A DNA stretch of 33,642 nt, from contig JADFLR010000041.1 of assembly GCA_022564295.1 (NCBI GenBank), positions 1-33,642 of the forward strand, written 5' to 3'. Of this stretch, positions 1 through 8,711 are shown in pieces. The position numbers and the translations under genes are program-made. The notes beneath the pieces were generated by a model. That model had not been told where the DNA came from. It saw only the letters and a program-made list of their open reading frames with translations, and did no database searches. The stretch comes from Bacteroidota bacterium. GTDB taxonomy: Bacteria > Bacteroidota > Ignavibacteria > Ignavibacteriales > Ignavibacteriaceae. Numbering within the stretch: position 1 is the stretch's first letter; each line of letters begins with the position of its first letter.

Positions 1-2
1 CA

Positions 3-380
3 CTTCATAAGCCAAAGCGATTTTTCGGTGCGGCTCGTAACATAGAAGACGGTGGAAGCTTAACAATTATTGCAACTGCACTAATTGATACCGGAAGTAG
101 AATGGATGATGTTATTTTTGAAGAATTTAAAGGAACCGGTAATATGGAACTTGTTCTTGATCGCAATCTTAGCGATAGAAGAATTTTCCCTGCAATGGAT
201 GTTAATCGTTCCGGAACACGTAAAGAAGAACTATTGATTAAAGAGGATGATCTGGCTAAACTATGGATATTGAGAAAAATAATAAGCGATTTTAGTTCTA
301 TTGAAGCTATGGAATTTCTGTTAGATAAGATGAGGGGAACAAAAAATAATAAAGAGTTTATCAATAATATGAATAACTGA
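3..380 (+). CDS. rho: Transcription termination factor Rho, C-terminal part (5' truncated by window)
   Basis: The frame is open from base 3 and runs to TGA at 378-380, giving about 125 residues. The translated text reads like the C-terminal third of Rho: a GAARN[22 protein letters not shown] block (ATPase domain, around the R-loop), then [15 protein letters not shown], then [21 protein letters not shown], the usual conserved tail. Rho is the hexameric RNA-dependent helicase that ends transcription. The N-terminal RNA-binding domain and the Walker motifs lie outside the window. A second methionine at 102 is internal, not a start. Followed by about 210 bases with no gene. Family identity is very secure because the blocks are long and collinear; only the missing 5' part limits it. 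Confidence 0.95.
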   Translation, partial: LHKPKRFFGAARNIEDGGSLTIIATALIDTGSRMDDVIFEEFKGTGNMELVLDRNLSDRRIFPAMDVNRSGTRKEELLIKEDDLAKLWILRKIISDFSSIEAMEFLLDKMRGTKNNKEFINNMNN

Positions 381-592
381 TATTTAGCGTCTGTTCTGCT
401 GAACATTGATAAGTTGAATCATCTCACAATTATAAATCAAATTAGTAAGTGTTTATACAAGACGTTTGGACTTAAAAGATTTAAACGCAAATTATTGAGT
501 AATTAAAGTTAGTACCGTAAAAGGTGTCCCTCGCAAATAACATTGATTCCTAATTTAAACAGTGGGATATTTATTATAAAAAAAAGTCGCAA

Positions 593-1870
593 TTGAAAAA
601 GCTATTATTAATCATTCTGTTTTTAACTACAGTCCTGTTCAGCCAGCAAATAGGAAACCGTCCTAATGGTATCCGAAAATTCCGTCAATTACATGCAACA
701 GTTCAGTTAATACCAAAATCCGACTCCGAAATTTCAGTATCCTATCTTTATCGTATCCCTTACCATCGGATTATCTTTGAAAAAGATGGTAATTCGTTTA
801 AAGCTTCAGTAAGAGTATTAGTCGAAGTAATGCAAGGTGAAGAGTTAGTTGAAAGGAATTTTAAAGATAAGAAAGTAACCGTTAATGATTTTGATATTAC
901 TCAAAGCAAATCTGTGGCAATTGAGGGAGTTATTAATTTTGATCTTGAAGCAATTGAGTATGTTGTAAGAGGTATAGTGACTGACCTTAATTCCCATAAG
1001 GAGTTAAAATTAGCTCCTGTAGAAATAAATGGAATGAGTTACTTAGAATCGGGAATTTTCAAACCGATGATTATTAATTTTGCTGAAAGTAATTGTAACG
1101 GTAAAAATCTTCCTCTAATTGTTAATCAAGGAGGCAGCATCCCTTTTAGCCCTCAAGATTATCAGTTAGTGATTCCTGTGACGGATACTACTGTAGAAAA
1201 GATAACAATTGAAATGAGGAATAATGATGCAGAACAATTTACGCACACTCTAACTGAATCTTACGTTACTAAAATATCTGTGGTGGAATGTAAAGATAAA
1301 CTTTTTATTGGGCAGGGTGATAATGTATTAATAACTAAGAATTTCATTCTTCGTAACTTTAGCAGAAATTTGCAAGAAGGAGTTCTGATTACAACTATTA
1401 AACTTAATGAAGACGGAGAGGAACATGATTTTCCAATAAAAGTTGCCTGGCTGAATAAACCAATTTCACTGCGGAATCCTGAATTTGCTATAGAAATGTT
1501 AAAATACATTGAAGAGGAAGAAATAGTATCAAATTTACTGGATGAGGATGAGGAAGATTATCAAACAGCACTTCACAAATTTTGGAAACAATACGATCCA
1601 ACTCCTGAAACAGAATATAATGAGTTGATGGAAGAATATTATTCGCGGATAGATTATGCAGCATTAGAATTCCGTGGAATTAGTAAAAAGAACGGATTAT
1701 CTACAGACAGAGGAAAAATATATATTCAGCATGGTAAACCAGATAAGATTGAAAGAGCATCCGATTCGCGTGGTTACGTGGTTGAAACATGGATTTATAA
1801 AATTTTGAATCAGAGGTTTGTATTTGTAGATAAGCAAGGAACCGGAAACTTTATCCTGATAGACGGGTGA
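593..1870 (+). CDS. Exported GWxTD domain-containing protein
   Basis: A 425-residue protein starting at TTG with a clear signal peptide (K-K-L-L-L-I-I-L-F-L, then cleavage near F-S-Q-Q). The C-terminal 60 residues match the GWxTD domain: after an ALEFRG segment comes N-G-L-S-T-D-R-G-K-I-Y-I-Q-H-G-K-P-D-K-I-E at about residue 367, then V-E-T-W-I-Y. The usual tryptophan of GWxTD is a leucine here. The middle is beta-rich and unassigned. Such proteins are widespread in Bacteroidota and Ignavibacteria, are probably periplasmic or surface-linked, and have no agreed function. The start has no good Shine-Dalgarno sequence, but the signal peptide begins right there, which supports it. Lies 202 bases before pdxA; that gap holds only imperfect A/T/G-rich repeats with an ATGCATG-like motif. 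Confidence 0.8.
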   Translation: MKKLLLIILFLTTVLFSQQIGNRPNGIRKFRQLHATVQLIPKSDSEISVSYLYRIPYHRIIFEKDGNSFKASVRVLVEVMQGEELVERNFKDKKVTVNDFDITQSKSVAIEGVINFDLEAIEYVVRGIVTDLNSHKELKLAPVEINGMSYLESGIFKPMIINFAESNCNGKNLPLIVNQGGSIPFSPQDYQLVIPVTDTTVEKITIEMRNNDAEQFTHTLTESYVTKISVVECKDKLFIGQGDNVLITKNFILRNFSRNLQEGVLITTIKLNEDGEEHDFPIKVAWLNKPISLRNPEFAIEMLKYIEEEEIVSNLLDEDEEDYQTALHKFWKQYDPTPETEYNELMEEYYSRIDYAALEFRGISKKNGLSTDRGKIYIQHGKPDKIERASDSRGYVVETWIYKILNQRFVFVDKQGTGNFILIDG

Positions 1871-2072
1871 TGAAGCGAGCATGAAAAAATATTTACATAT
1901 TAGGGAATGATTATATGTATGAAATGGTAATTTGTATGAGTGCATGGTTGGATGAATGCATGAGGAATGATTCAAAAAGATTTTCAAAATTTATCTATAA
2001 GGCAGACCCGGATTCAATACATATAGTCATACATCCTTACTTTGACTCGGCGGAAATTTATAATATAAACAG

Positions 2073-3062
2073 ATGAATAAATTTGTTTTTACTTGTGGAG
2101 ATATAAATGGAATAGGACCAGAAATTGTAATTAAAACTTTAAACCAAATTACCGGTTACAAAAATTCCCATAAATTTTATTTCGTTTGTCCATTAAATAT
2201 TTTCCAAACTGTAACTCGTCATATAAAACCAACCTTCAATTATGAAATAGTAAATCAAAAAGATCAGGGTTCATCTGCTGTTGTAACAGTTATAAATTCG
2301 GGAATGGCAAAACAATCTATTGGCAAACCGACAATTACTTCCGGAAAATCTGCGTATAAATCACTCGTTTTATCTTATGAACTTTTAAGAAGAGGTGACG
2401 CAGATGCTGTTATCACTGCTCCCATTTCTAAAACAGCATCTAAGATGGCGGGGATAATTTTTAGCGGACAAACTGATATGTTTGCCAAATGGTCGAACAC
2501 AAAAAATTACGTTATGATTTTTCTTTCAAAAAAACTGTGTACTGCTTTATTTACTATTCATAATCCTTTACAAGATGTTTCTAAGCTACTGAATTTTAAG
2601 AAGTTAGATACTTTAGTTGAGGTGATAATCAGCACATTAAGAATTGATTTACGGGTTTTCGAACCTAAAATTGCTGTATTGGGATTAAATCCACACGCAG
2701 GCGAAAATGGAATAATCGGAAAGGAAGAGATTGATATAATTTCACCCGTTATAAAGAAGCATGCAAAATCGGTTTCGATTGAAGGTCCGTTTTCTTCAGA
2801 TGCATTTTTTGGGAGCAAGGCATATAAAAATTATGATATGATAATCGGGATGTATCACGACCAAGTACTCATTCCGTTTAAACTGCTTAATTTTGGTTGT
2901 GGGGTAAATTACACTGCCGGGTTGCCGATTGTTCGTACATCTCCCGATCACGGTGTTGCTTATGATATTGCCGGTAAATTTATTGCAGATGAATCGAGTA
3001 TTCTACAAGCTTTTAAATATGCACAACGTATAGTTAATAACAGGAAGAAAAAAATTGGTTAG
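2073..3062 (+). CDS. pdxA: 4-hydroxythreonine-4-phosphate dehydrogenase
   Basis: 329 residues, normal for PdxA. The N-terminus F-T-C-G-D-I-N-G-I-G-P-E matches the family's GDPxGIGPE signature. The three expected metal-binding histidines are visible: H163 in T-I-H-N-P-L, H208 in L-N-P-H-A-G-E-N-G, and H262 in M-Y-H-D-Q-V-L-I-P-F-K. The conserved tail T-S-P-D-H-G-V-A-Y-D-I-A-G is also present. PdxA is a cytosolic NAD-dependent enzyme that oxidises 4-phosphohydroxythreonine in DXP-dependent pyridoxal phosphate synthesis; PdxJ, its partner, is not in the window. The stop overlaps the next gene's start by 8 bases, so the pair is probably co-transcribed. Confidence 0.93.
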   Translation: MNKFVFTCGDINGIGPEIVIKTLNQITGYKNSHKFYFVCPLNIFQTVTRHIKPTFNYEIVNQKDQGSSAVVTVINSGMAKQSIGKPTITSGKSAYKSLVLSYELLRRGDADAVITAPISKTASKMAGIIFSGQTDMFAKWSNTKNYVMIFLSKKLCTALFTIHNPLQDVSKLLNFKKLDTLVEVIISTLRIDLRVFEPKIAVLGLNPHAGENGIIGKEEIDIISPVIKKHAKSVSIEGPFSSDAFFGSKAYKNYDMIIGMYHDQVLIPFKLLNFGCGVNYTAGLPIVRTSPDHGVAYDIAGKFIADESSILQAFKYAQRIVNNRKKKIG

Positions 3063-3807
3063 GGATAGTTCAACTTTTTATGAATCAGTATCTTTAATTT
3101 ATGAAGAACTGATGCGAGATGTGAATTATAAAAAATGGAGTAAGTATTTATTAGATATTATAAGTGAATATTTAGATAATAAGGATCCATCTATATTAGA
3201 GCTTGGTGCAGGGAATTGTAAAATAGCGAGAAAAATCTCTAAAAAATATCGCAACATTATTGCTTCCGATCTTTCACTTCGTATGCTTCAACAAGGTAAG
3301 AACGTTTTTATATCTAAAGTTTGTTGCGATATGACTTCATTACCATTTTACAATAAATTCGATCTTATCTATTCAACTTTCGATAGTGTAAATTATATTT
3401 TAAGTAAAAGAAAATTATTAACTTTATTTTTAGAAGTAAAAAAAGTTCTTTCTGCTACCGGTATATTTACATTTGATGTAAGTCTGGAAAAGAATAGTCT
3501 GGATTTTGAAGGCTCTTACACAGTTGAAGGAAAAATTAACGGATTTTCATTTACAAGAAAAAGCAAATATAATTCAAGTTCAAGAATCCATAAAAACATT
3601 TTCATTATAACTGATGAATATGGTAATGTTAAAAAGGAAATTCATACGCAAAAAATTTATAAGTTTGAAACTTATTTCGATATAATTGCAAAAGCCGGGA
3701 TGTATGTGGTTGAGTGTCTTGATGCTTTCACATTTAATAATGGAAATCAAAATTCGGAAAGAGCGCAGTTCATAATAAAAATTATTAATACAAATGCTAA
3801 GTTTTAA
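3055..3807 (+). CDS. Class I SAM-dependent methyltransferase
   Basis: 250 residues with a Rossmann-type methyltransferase core. Motif I is I-L-E-L-G-A-G-N-C-K-I-A at about residues 45-56, followed by an acidic strand end A-S-D-L-S (motif II), and F-D-L-I-Y-S-T-F-D-S (motif IV). The substrate cannot be read from the sequence. The start is TTG inside the last codons of pdxA, with an AGGAAG ribosome site 7 bases upstream, so translational coupling with pdxA is likely. It also overlaps the following ftsE-like gene by 14 bases. The arrangement pdxA, methyltransferase, ftsE suggests one transcript, but gives no clear functional link. Confidence 0.78.
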   Translation: MVRDSSTFYESVSLIYEELMRDVNYKKWSKYLLDIISEYLDNKDPSILELGAGNCKIARKISKKYRNIIASDLSLRMLQQGKNVFISKVCCDMTSLPFYNKFDLIYSTFDSVNYILSKRKLLTLFLEVKKVLSATGIFTFDVSLEKNSLDFEGSYTVEGKINGFSFTRKSKYNSSSRIHKNIFIITDEYGNVKKEIHTQKIYKFETYFDIIAKAGMYVVECLDAFTFNNGNQNSERAQFIIKIINTNAKF

Positions 3808-4465
3808 CAACGTTGAATTCAGATATACAAACCAAACAATATTTACCGATTTAAATTTTGAATTAGATGAAGCTGAATTTGCGTTCCTTATCGGTAAAAG
3901 TGGAATAGGGAAGAGCACTTTGCTTCAAATGATATACATGAATTTATTTCCTACATCAGGTTACGTTAGAGTTAACGGATACGATACTAACACTATTAAA
4001 CCGAGGCAGCTTCCTGAGTTAAGAAAAAAACTTGGTGTGGTTTTTCAGGATTTTAAACTTTTGCAGGATAGAAATGTTTATGAAAATCTTGCTTTTGTGC
4101 TTGAAGTTACAAATACACCGAGAAAAGAAATTAAGAACAAAATAAACAACGTACTCTCTGATGTTGGTCTTTCACACAAAAGATTGAATATGCCTGATCA
4201 ACTTTCAGGAGGCGAGCAGCAGCGCATAGCAATTGCACGCGCTTTATTGAACGAACCGCTTTTAATACTTGCCGATGAACCAACAGGTAATCTCGATCCT
4301 GAAACTTCAAATGAAATACTGGATTTGCTTACAACGATTAACAAGCGTGGAACGGCAGTATTAGTTGCAACTCATAATTATGCAATGGTAAAAAAAATGA
4401 ATGTGCGAATCATTAAACTTGAGCACGGGCAGGCATTTAAAGCTGTTATTAAAAAGAAAGTGTGA
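3794..4465 (+). CDS. ftsE: FtsE-type ABC transporter ATP-binding protein
   Basis: 223 residues, the usual FtsE length. Walker A is G-K-S-G-I-G-K-S-T (34-42), the Q-loop block is [10 protein letters not shown], the signature is L-S-G-G-E-Q-Q-R (137-144), Walker B is [13 protein letters not shown], and the H-loop is A-T-H-N. The Q-loop text and [14 protein letters not shown] are FtsE hallmarks that separate it from LolD and MacB. FtsE pairs with the membrane protein FtsX to control peptidoglycan hydrolases at division. No ftsX follows: the next gene is on the other strand. The start overlaps the methyltransferase gene by 14 bases. Confidence 0.85.
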   Translation: MLSFNNVEFRYTNQTIFTDLNFELDEAEFAFLIGKSGIGKSTLLQMIYMNLFPTSGYVRVNGYDTNTIKPRQLPELRKKLGVVFQDFKLLQDRNVYENLAFVLEVTNTPRKEIKNKINNVLSDVGLSHKRLNMPDQLSGGEQQRIAIARALLNEPLLILADEPTGNLDPETSNEILDLLTTINKRGTAVLVATHNYAMVKKMNVRIIKLEHGQAFKAVIKKKV

Positions 4466-4569
4466 GGGGAATTATTTGTTTCAATAGAGGAATATTGTTA
4501 ATCAATTTGAACTAATATGCACCAAACTTTGCTAAAACGTAATTCCTACTACTAAATTATTTGTATTAA

Positions 4570-6042
4570 TTATTTCACTTTAGGCATAATTTGATTATGA
4601 GAAACGTTGTTTTTGTCTAATAATTGTTTTATGAATTGAGATGCAAATATTATGATCAATGGCATAAAAGGATATTTATATCTATCCATGCCAAAGAAAA
4701 TAATAAACATTAATAATATACTTAAAATAAAACTTGTTAGAATTAAATAACTACTTAAATTTTTTTGAATATATTTCCTACTGAAACTTAAAATTGCAAT
4801 TAACATTATTAGATAATAATAAATGGAATTAAAAATATAAAGTATCCATTTTACTGTGTTATCTATTTTTAATCCTTCAAAAGAAAGAGTAAGCATACTT
4901 GTATCTTTAAAAAGAAGATGAAATAGTTTTTTTGGAATTAATAAAATAAACTTTGTGGGATTCTTAATTATGAAATCCATTGCTAATTTTGAATATTGTT
5001 TATTTTGTTCAAATGTTGACATATTTTCTATATTTACATTTTTTAATTCTTTTATTTTTGAGGGTGTAAAGTAAGTACCAATTGAATTATCGTTATTACC
5101 TATTAGTAAATTTATTCCTCCGCTTGTATTTACAATAAATAAGTGACCATAGCTTAAACTAAAAGGTAGAATAATTAACAAAGCAATAACTGGAATTGAA
5201 ATACTTTTTACAATATTTCTATACTTTTTTATTGAAATGTTATAAACAAATGGAACAATTAAAGCGAAAATAAAAACAGGTTTAATGTACAGAAGCAACC
5301 CACCTATAATTCCAAGGATAATATATTTGTTCCAAACATTTTTACTGGCAATAAAGATGTAAATAAATAATGCAAATAAAAAAGTCATTGTAACTTCGGG
5401 GGAAGTAATGTTAATCATCGAAATATGAGAGGGATAAAAAGAATAAATTACAACAAAAATTGAAGCAATTTTTTCTCCAAATAATCTAAAAGTAATTTTA
5501 TAGAATAAAATAATAGTGAAAAAAGATATAACAATATGAAAAATCTTAATAATAATTAAATAACTACCAAATAATTTATAGATTAAACCAAAAATAAATA
5601 TGGAACCAACAGGTAAATATGGAATATTAGGATAAGGAAAACTGTTCGTTTCAGCAAATGTTAAAGCTATATTATTATATTCTATATAGTCGCCAACTGG
5701 ACCTGTAGGAAATAAAATCATCCATAAAATACGGACAAGAAATGCTAAAAATAGAACAATTATTAAGTTTATAGAAAATAATTTGCTTAAAATTCTAATA
5801 ATTTTAACTTTTATAGTTAGGATTAATAAGAGTAAAAAGACAAATGTAATATAAAAATATAAAAAGTTTGAGGATAAGAATTTTATATTATTAAGACCAG
5901 AGATATTAAGACTACCCTTATTTAGATAAATATCTAATACTACTTTCATTAAATAATTAATAGGAAAGTATAGAGTTATAGAAAGAATAACTATTAATAA
6001 TATTAAACTTTTATTTTTTGGAAGTCTATAATTATTATTCAT
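4570..6042 (-). CDS. Polytopic membrane glycosyltransferase (GT39/GT83, ArnT/PMT-like)
   Basis: 490 residues with roughly ten or more hydrophobic segments. The first extracytoplasmic loop carries P-T-G-P-V-G-D-Y-I-E-Y (D118), like the acidic catalytic motif of the dolichyl-phosphate-mannose/ArnT superfamily, followed by P-Y-L-P-V-G-S-I-F and a C-terminal hydrophobic region with M-D-R-Y-K-Y-P-F-M-P, the usual R-Y tail motif of these enzymes. Such proteins move a sugar from a lipid carrier to lipid, protein or polysaccharide acceptors. The acceptor is unknown. The gene is visibly more AT-rich than adk and tadA next to it, even for a membrane protein, which may mean transfer. It is convergent with ftsE and lies 165 bases downstream of adk. 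Confidence 0.75.
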   Translation of the reverse strand: MNNNYRLPKNKSLILLIVILSITLYFPINYLMKVVLDIYLNKGSLNISGLNNIKFLSSNFLYFYITFVFLLLLILTIKVKIIRILSKLFSINLIIVLFLAFLVRILWMILFPTGPVGDYIEYNNIALTFAETNSFPYPNIPYLPVGSIFIFGLIYKLFGSYLIIIKIFHIVISFFTIILFYKITFRLFGEKIASIFVVIYSFYPSHISMINITSPEVTMTFLFALFIYIFIASKNVWNKYIILGIIGGLLLYIKPVFIFALIVPFVYNISIKKYRNIVKSISIPVIALLIILPFSLSYGHLFIVNTSGGINLLIGNNDNSIGTYFTPSKIKELKNVNIENMSTFEQNKQYSKLAMDFIIKNPTKFILLIPKKLFHLLFKDTSMLTLSFEGLKIDNTVKWILYIFNSIYYYLIMLIAILSFSRKYIQKNLSSYLILTSFILSILLMFIIFFGMDRYKYPFMPLIIIFASQFIKQLLDKNNVSHNQIMPKVK

Positions 6043-6207
6043 AAATCAAATATATCTTAACGCTATAAAATTAAATTATTAATCATCCTTTAAGAACAAA
6101 GAAAATAAAAAAGTGATTTGAAAACCGGGATTGTCTTTAATGATCTCAACATTGAAAAGAACGACAAAATGTATAATGTTTTAATTACATAAAAGAATGA
6201 ACAATTA

Positions 6208-6852
6208 TCAATTCCACAGTTCGGCTAAAATTAAGTCATTTACATCTTCAATACTGCCAATACCATTTACGGAAATTACCTTCCCTCGTTCCTGGTAATA
6301 GTTAAGAACAGGTATTGTGGTCGACTTGAATATTTTGAACCGCTTGCGGATAACATCCTCTTTATCATCATCTCTTAAATAAAAACTGTTTTCCGTATCG
6401 CAATTCGGACACTTATCCAAACCATCAATTTTTTCCAGTGAAAATATATTTCCGCACTTTTTACAAGCACGTCTGCTATTCAATCTTTTAATTAATTCTT
6501 TTTCATCTGCATAAATATTAATTACAGCAATTCGGTTGATGTTCAATTCTTTAAGTAATTTATCAAGTGCTACTGCCTGAATTTTCGTTCTCGGGAATCC
6601 ATCGAGTATAAAACCGTTTTTGCAATCAAGTTTGTTCAATCTTTCCTTTATTATACCAACCATAACATCATCGGGAACAAGATCCCCGCGGTTCATAGTT
6701 TCCTGAGCTTTTTTACCAAGATCTGTTTGTTCTTTTACTGCTTGCCGTAGAATATCACCTGTAGATATATGAGGTATTATTAATTTAGCAGATAAAATTT
6801 TCGCCTGAGTTCCTTTTCCAACTCCCGGGGCTCCGAATAATATTAATTGCAT
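6208..6852 (-). CDS. adk: Adenylate kinase with zinc-type LID
   Basis: 214 residues. The P-loop is G-A-P-G-V-G-K-G-T (7-15), followed by the AMP-binding H-I-S-T-G-D-I-L-R and G-F-P-R-T segments. The LID holds two Cys pairs, C-K-K-C and C-P-N-C, about 20 residues apart, the zinc-binding version seen in many Gram-positives and in Bacteroidota relatives. It catalyses ATP + AMP to 2 ADP in the cytosol. The start ATG is followed directly by the beta-1 strand Q-L-I-L-F, so no extra N-terminus is missing. Transcribed in reverse, 95 bases after tadA, so the two may share a promoter. Confidence 0.96.
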   Translation of the reverse strand: MQLILFGAPGVGKGTQAKILSAKLIIPHISTGDILRQAVKEQTDLGKKAQETMNRGDLVPDDVMVGIIKERLNKLDCKNGFILDGFPRTKIQAVALDKLLKELNINRIAVINIYADEKELIKRLNSRRACKKCGNIFSLEKIDGLDKCPNCDTENSFYLRDDDKEDVIRKRFKIFKSTTIPVLNYYQERGKVISVNGIGSIEDVNDLILAELWN

Positions 6853-6947
6853 TTAATTTCCATTTTTGTTAGGCGAAAATTATTACTAATCGTTTGTTTT
6901 ATCAAGTTACTGCTGTAGTTATTTAAAATTAAAAATTATTTTGATGA

Positions 6948-7418
6948 TCAATTAGTTCTTCTTCTTATATCATTAAAGAATTTCTGCAGCATTTTTTTAC
7001 TTTCGTCAGCATAGACTCCCGAATAAACTTTAATTGTATGATTTGTTCTACCATCCTCTGCCAAATTATATAAACTGCCGCAGGCACCAAATTTTGTATC
7101 GTAAGATGCGAAGTACAATTCACTAACTCTTGCAGCCAGTAATGCACCTGTGCACATCGTACATGGTTCTAAAGTAACAAAGATTGATGCACCTTCTAAA
7201 CGCCATTCTCCGATATAGTTTGATGCTGCTGTTAATGCTATCATTTCGGCATGTGCAGTTGCGTCTCTTAGTCTCACTACCTGGTTATAACCTCTGCCAA
7301 TTATTTTATTATCCTTCACAACAACCGCACCCACAGGAACTTCATTATCTTCGATTGCTTTTTCGGCTTCTTGCAAGGCGGCGTACATAAAACGGTATGT
7401 TTGTTCAGAAAAAATCAT
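6948..7418 (-). CDS. tadA: tRNA-specific adenosine deaminase
   Basis: 156 residues of the CDA fold. Zinc and catalytic residues are in H56-A-E58 and P85-C86-T-M-C89; the N-terminal E-V-P-V-G-A-V-V-V and the N-Q-V block are typical of TadA. The enzyme converts A34 to inosine in the tRNA-Arg(ACG) anticodon and is usually essential. Guanine deaminases are similar but their context and motifs differ; the E-V-P-V-G-A-V block plus length favour TadA. First gene of the reverse group tadA-adk-glycosyltransferase; a 746-base gene-free stretch lies upstream and should contain its promoter. Confidence 0.9.
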   Translation of the reverse strand: MIFSEQTYRFMYAALQEAEKAIEDNEVPVGAVVVKDNKIIGRGYNQVVRLRDATAHAEMIALTAASNYIGEWRLEGASIFVTLEPCTMCTGALLAARVSELYFASYDTKFGACGSLYNLAEDGRTNHTIKVYSGVYADESKKMLQKFFNDIRRRTN

Positions 7419-8164
7419 AATTTAATTATTGATATAACGTTGAATTAGACTGCTTTAAAACAAAAGAAATGAATTTGGCCATATAGAAACCGTGAGATGC
7501 CGTCAAAGAGTTTGTAGATGTTTTTAGGAGATAAAAATTTTCGTAGTAATGAAATTAACTGCCAGATATTGATGAAAAAATATTTTGAGAAATAATTATG
7601 AGTAAAAACTGATCTGAAGTTTTTAGGATTCTTTAAAACTTATAATCCAAAATACAAAAAATGTTACTGTTAACATTATTATTAATCCAGATATCATGAT
7701 GACGCCCTCGAAGGAAAATTTACTGAATGAGTAATTTAATAATTGTAAAACATAAGCAATTTACTTATCCAATATAAGTGCCAACTTATTTTGAGACAAA
7801 AATAGACAATTATGAATTGTATTTCAACTTTATTTGAGAATTTGTCTCATAATGAAATATTTTCTATTTATGCGAAGAAAATAATTTCCGTTGAATATCC
7901 TGGTTTATAATAAATTATTGAACTATATGAATAATTGTATTTTCATTCAAAATGATCATTGTTCTTTCTAACAAAATGGAATGGAACCTTAATTTAACTT
8001 CATCAAATACTCAATAATTATTGTTAAGCCGCCTCATTTATTTTTCTTTAGAAGCAGGTTTGAAATAATATAACTCTTTGGCTGAATAGCAGAATTTTCT
8101 TTATATTGAAATACATTTTGAAGCAAAATAATTTAAATCTCAATTTCATTAAAAAATAATCGGA
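7419..8164. other. Gene-free divergent intergenic region (746 bases)
   Basis: No reading frame with coding character was found on either strand between tadA (leftward) and the STAS gene (rightward). It is very AT-rich. It must hold the promoters for both directions. It contains a nested inverted repeat at 7792-7849, listed separately. A decayed gene or a small RNA cannot be excluded by eye. Confidence 0.5.
7792..7849. repeat. Nested inverted repeat in the tadA/STAS intergenic region
   Basis: TGAGACAAA at 7792-7800 is matched exactly by its reverse complement TTTGTCTCA at 7841-7849. Inside lies a second palindrome, ACAATT-ATG-AATTGT, at 7806-7820. The spacing is too wide for a simple terminator and there is no U-tract. 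It could be a pair of operator half-sites or a folded RNA leader. The sequence match is certain; the function is unknown. Confidence 0.45.
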
Positions 8165-8170
8165 GTGAGA

Positions 8171-8509
8171 ATGAATCTTAAAATACAAGAAAAATACAAT
8201 GCAGTGGTTCTTGAATTAAGCGGAAAACTAATGGGCGGTCCTTTTATGCAGGAGATGAATGAAACTCTTCACAAATTAATTGATGAAGGTAAGAAAAATA
8301 TAGTAGTTGATATGAGCGGAGTGTCACTCGTAACAAGTTCCGGAATAGGAATTATGATTAGCGCATACACAACAATGAAAAATGCCGGTGGTAGTATAAA
8401 ATTCTGTCAATTTTCTGATAAAGTTCACGGCGTACTTTCCATTACTAAACTCGATAGCGTTTTCGATTATTTTGAATCAGTTGATGAAGCACTAAAAAGT
8501 TACGAGTAA
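8171..8509 (+). CDS. STAS-domain anti-sigma factor antagonist
   Basis: 112 residues from ATG 8171, which has CGGAG 5-9 bases upstream; an in-frame GTG at 8165 overlaps that ribosome site and is less likely. The whole protein is one STAS domain of the SpoIIAA/RsbV type: N-terminal beta strands, then V-V-D-M-S-G-V-S-L-V-T-S-S-G-I-G (44-60) with the phosphorylatable serine at S56/S57, and a C-terminal V-F-D-Y-F-E-S-V-D-E-A. Such proteins bind a HPK-like anti-sigma kinase and release its partner when dephosphorylated. No anti-sigma kinase or phosphatase gene lies nearby, so its circuit is elsewhere. Stands alone between two gene-poor stretches. Confidence 0.85.
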   Translation: MNLKIQEKYNAVVLELSGKLMGGPFMQEMNETLHKLIDEGKKNIVVDMSGVSLVTSSGIGIMISAYTTMKNAGGSIKFCQFSDKVHGVLSITKLDSVFDYFESVDEALKSYE

Positions 8510-8711
8510 AAAAACTATTAATTTAATTTTGAAGATAGAATAGTAACTTCCAATAAATTTTAACGGATCGATTTTGATGTTTGATTCATTATTCATTCGC
8601 TATTTAATTTATTTCCATCCCGTGGTAAATCGTTTAATAAAACTAAATTCATTAGTTAGTTGATACACTAGAAAATTTTACTTACATTGTTATTAAAATT
8701 AAACAAAAGGG

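Noticed and set aside
1697-1987. Reverse frame over the end of the GWxTD gene
   Set aside because: Overlaps the conserved domain on the other strand and has no family text.
8165-8170. GTG start for the STAS gene
   Set aside because: It lies inside the CGGAG ribosome site of the better ATG at 8171.
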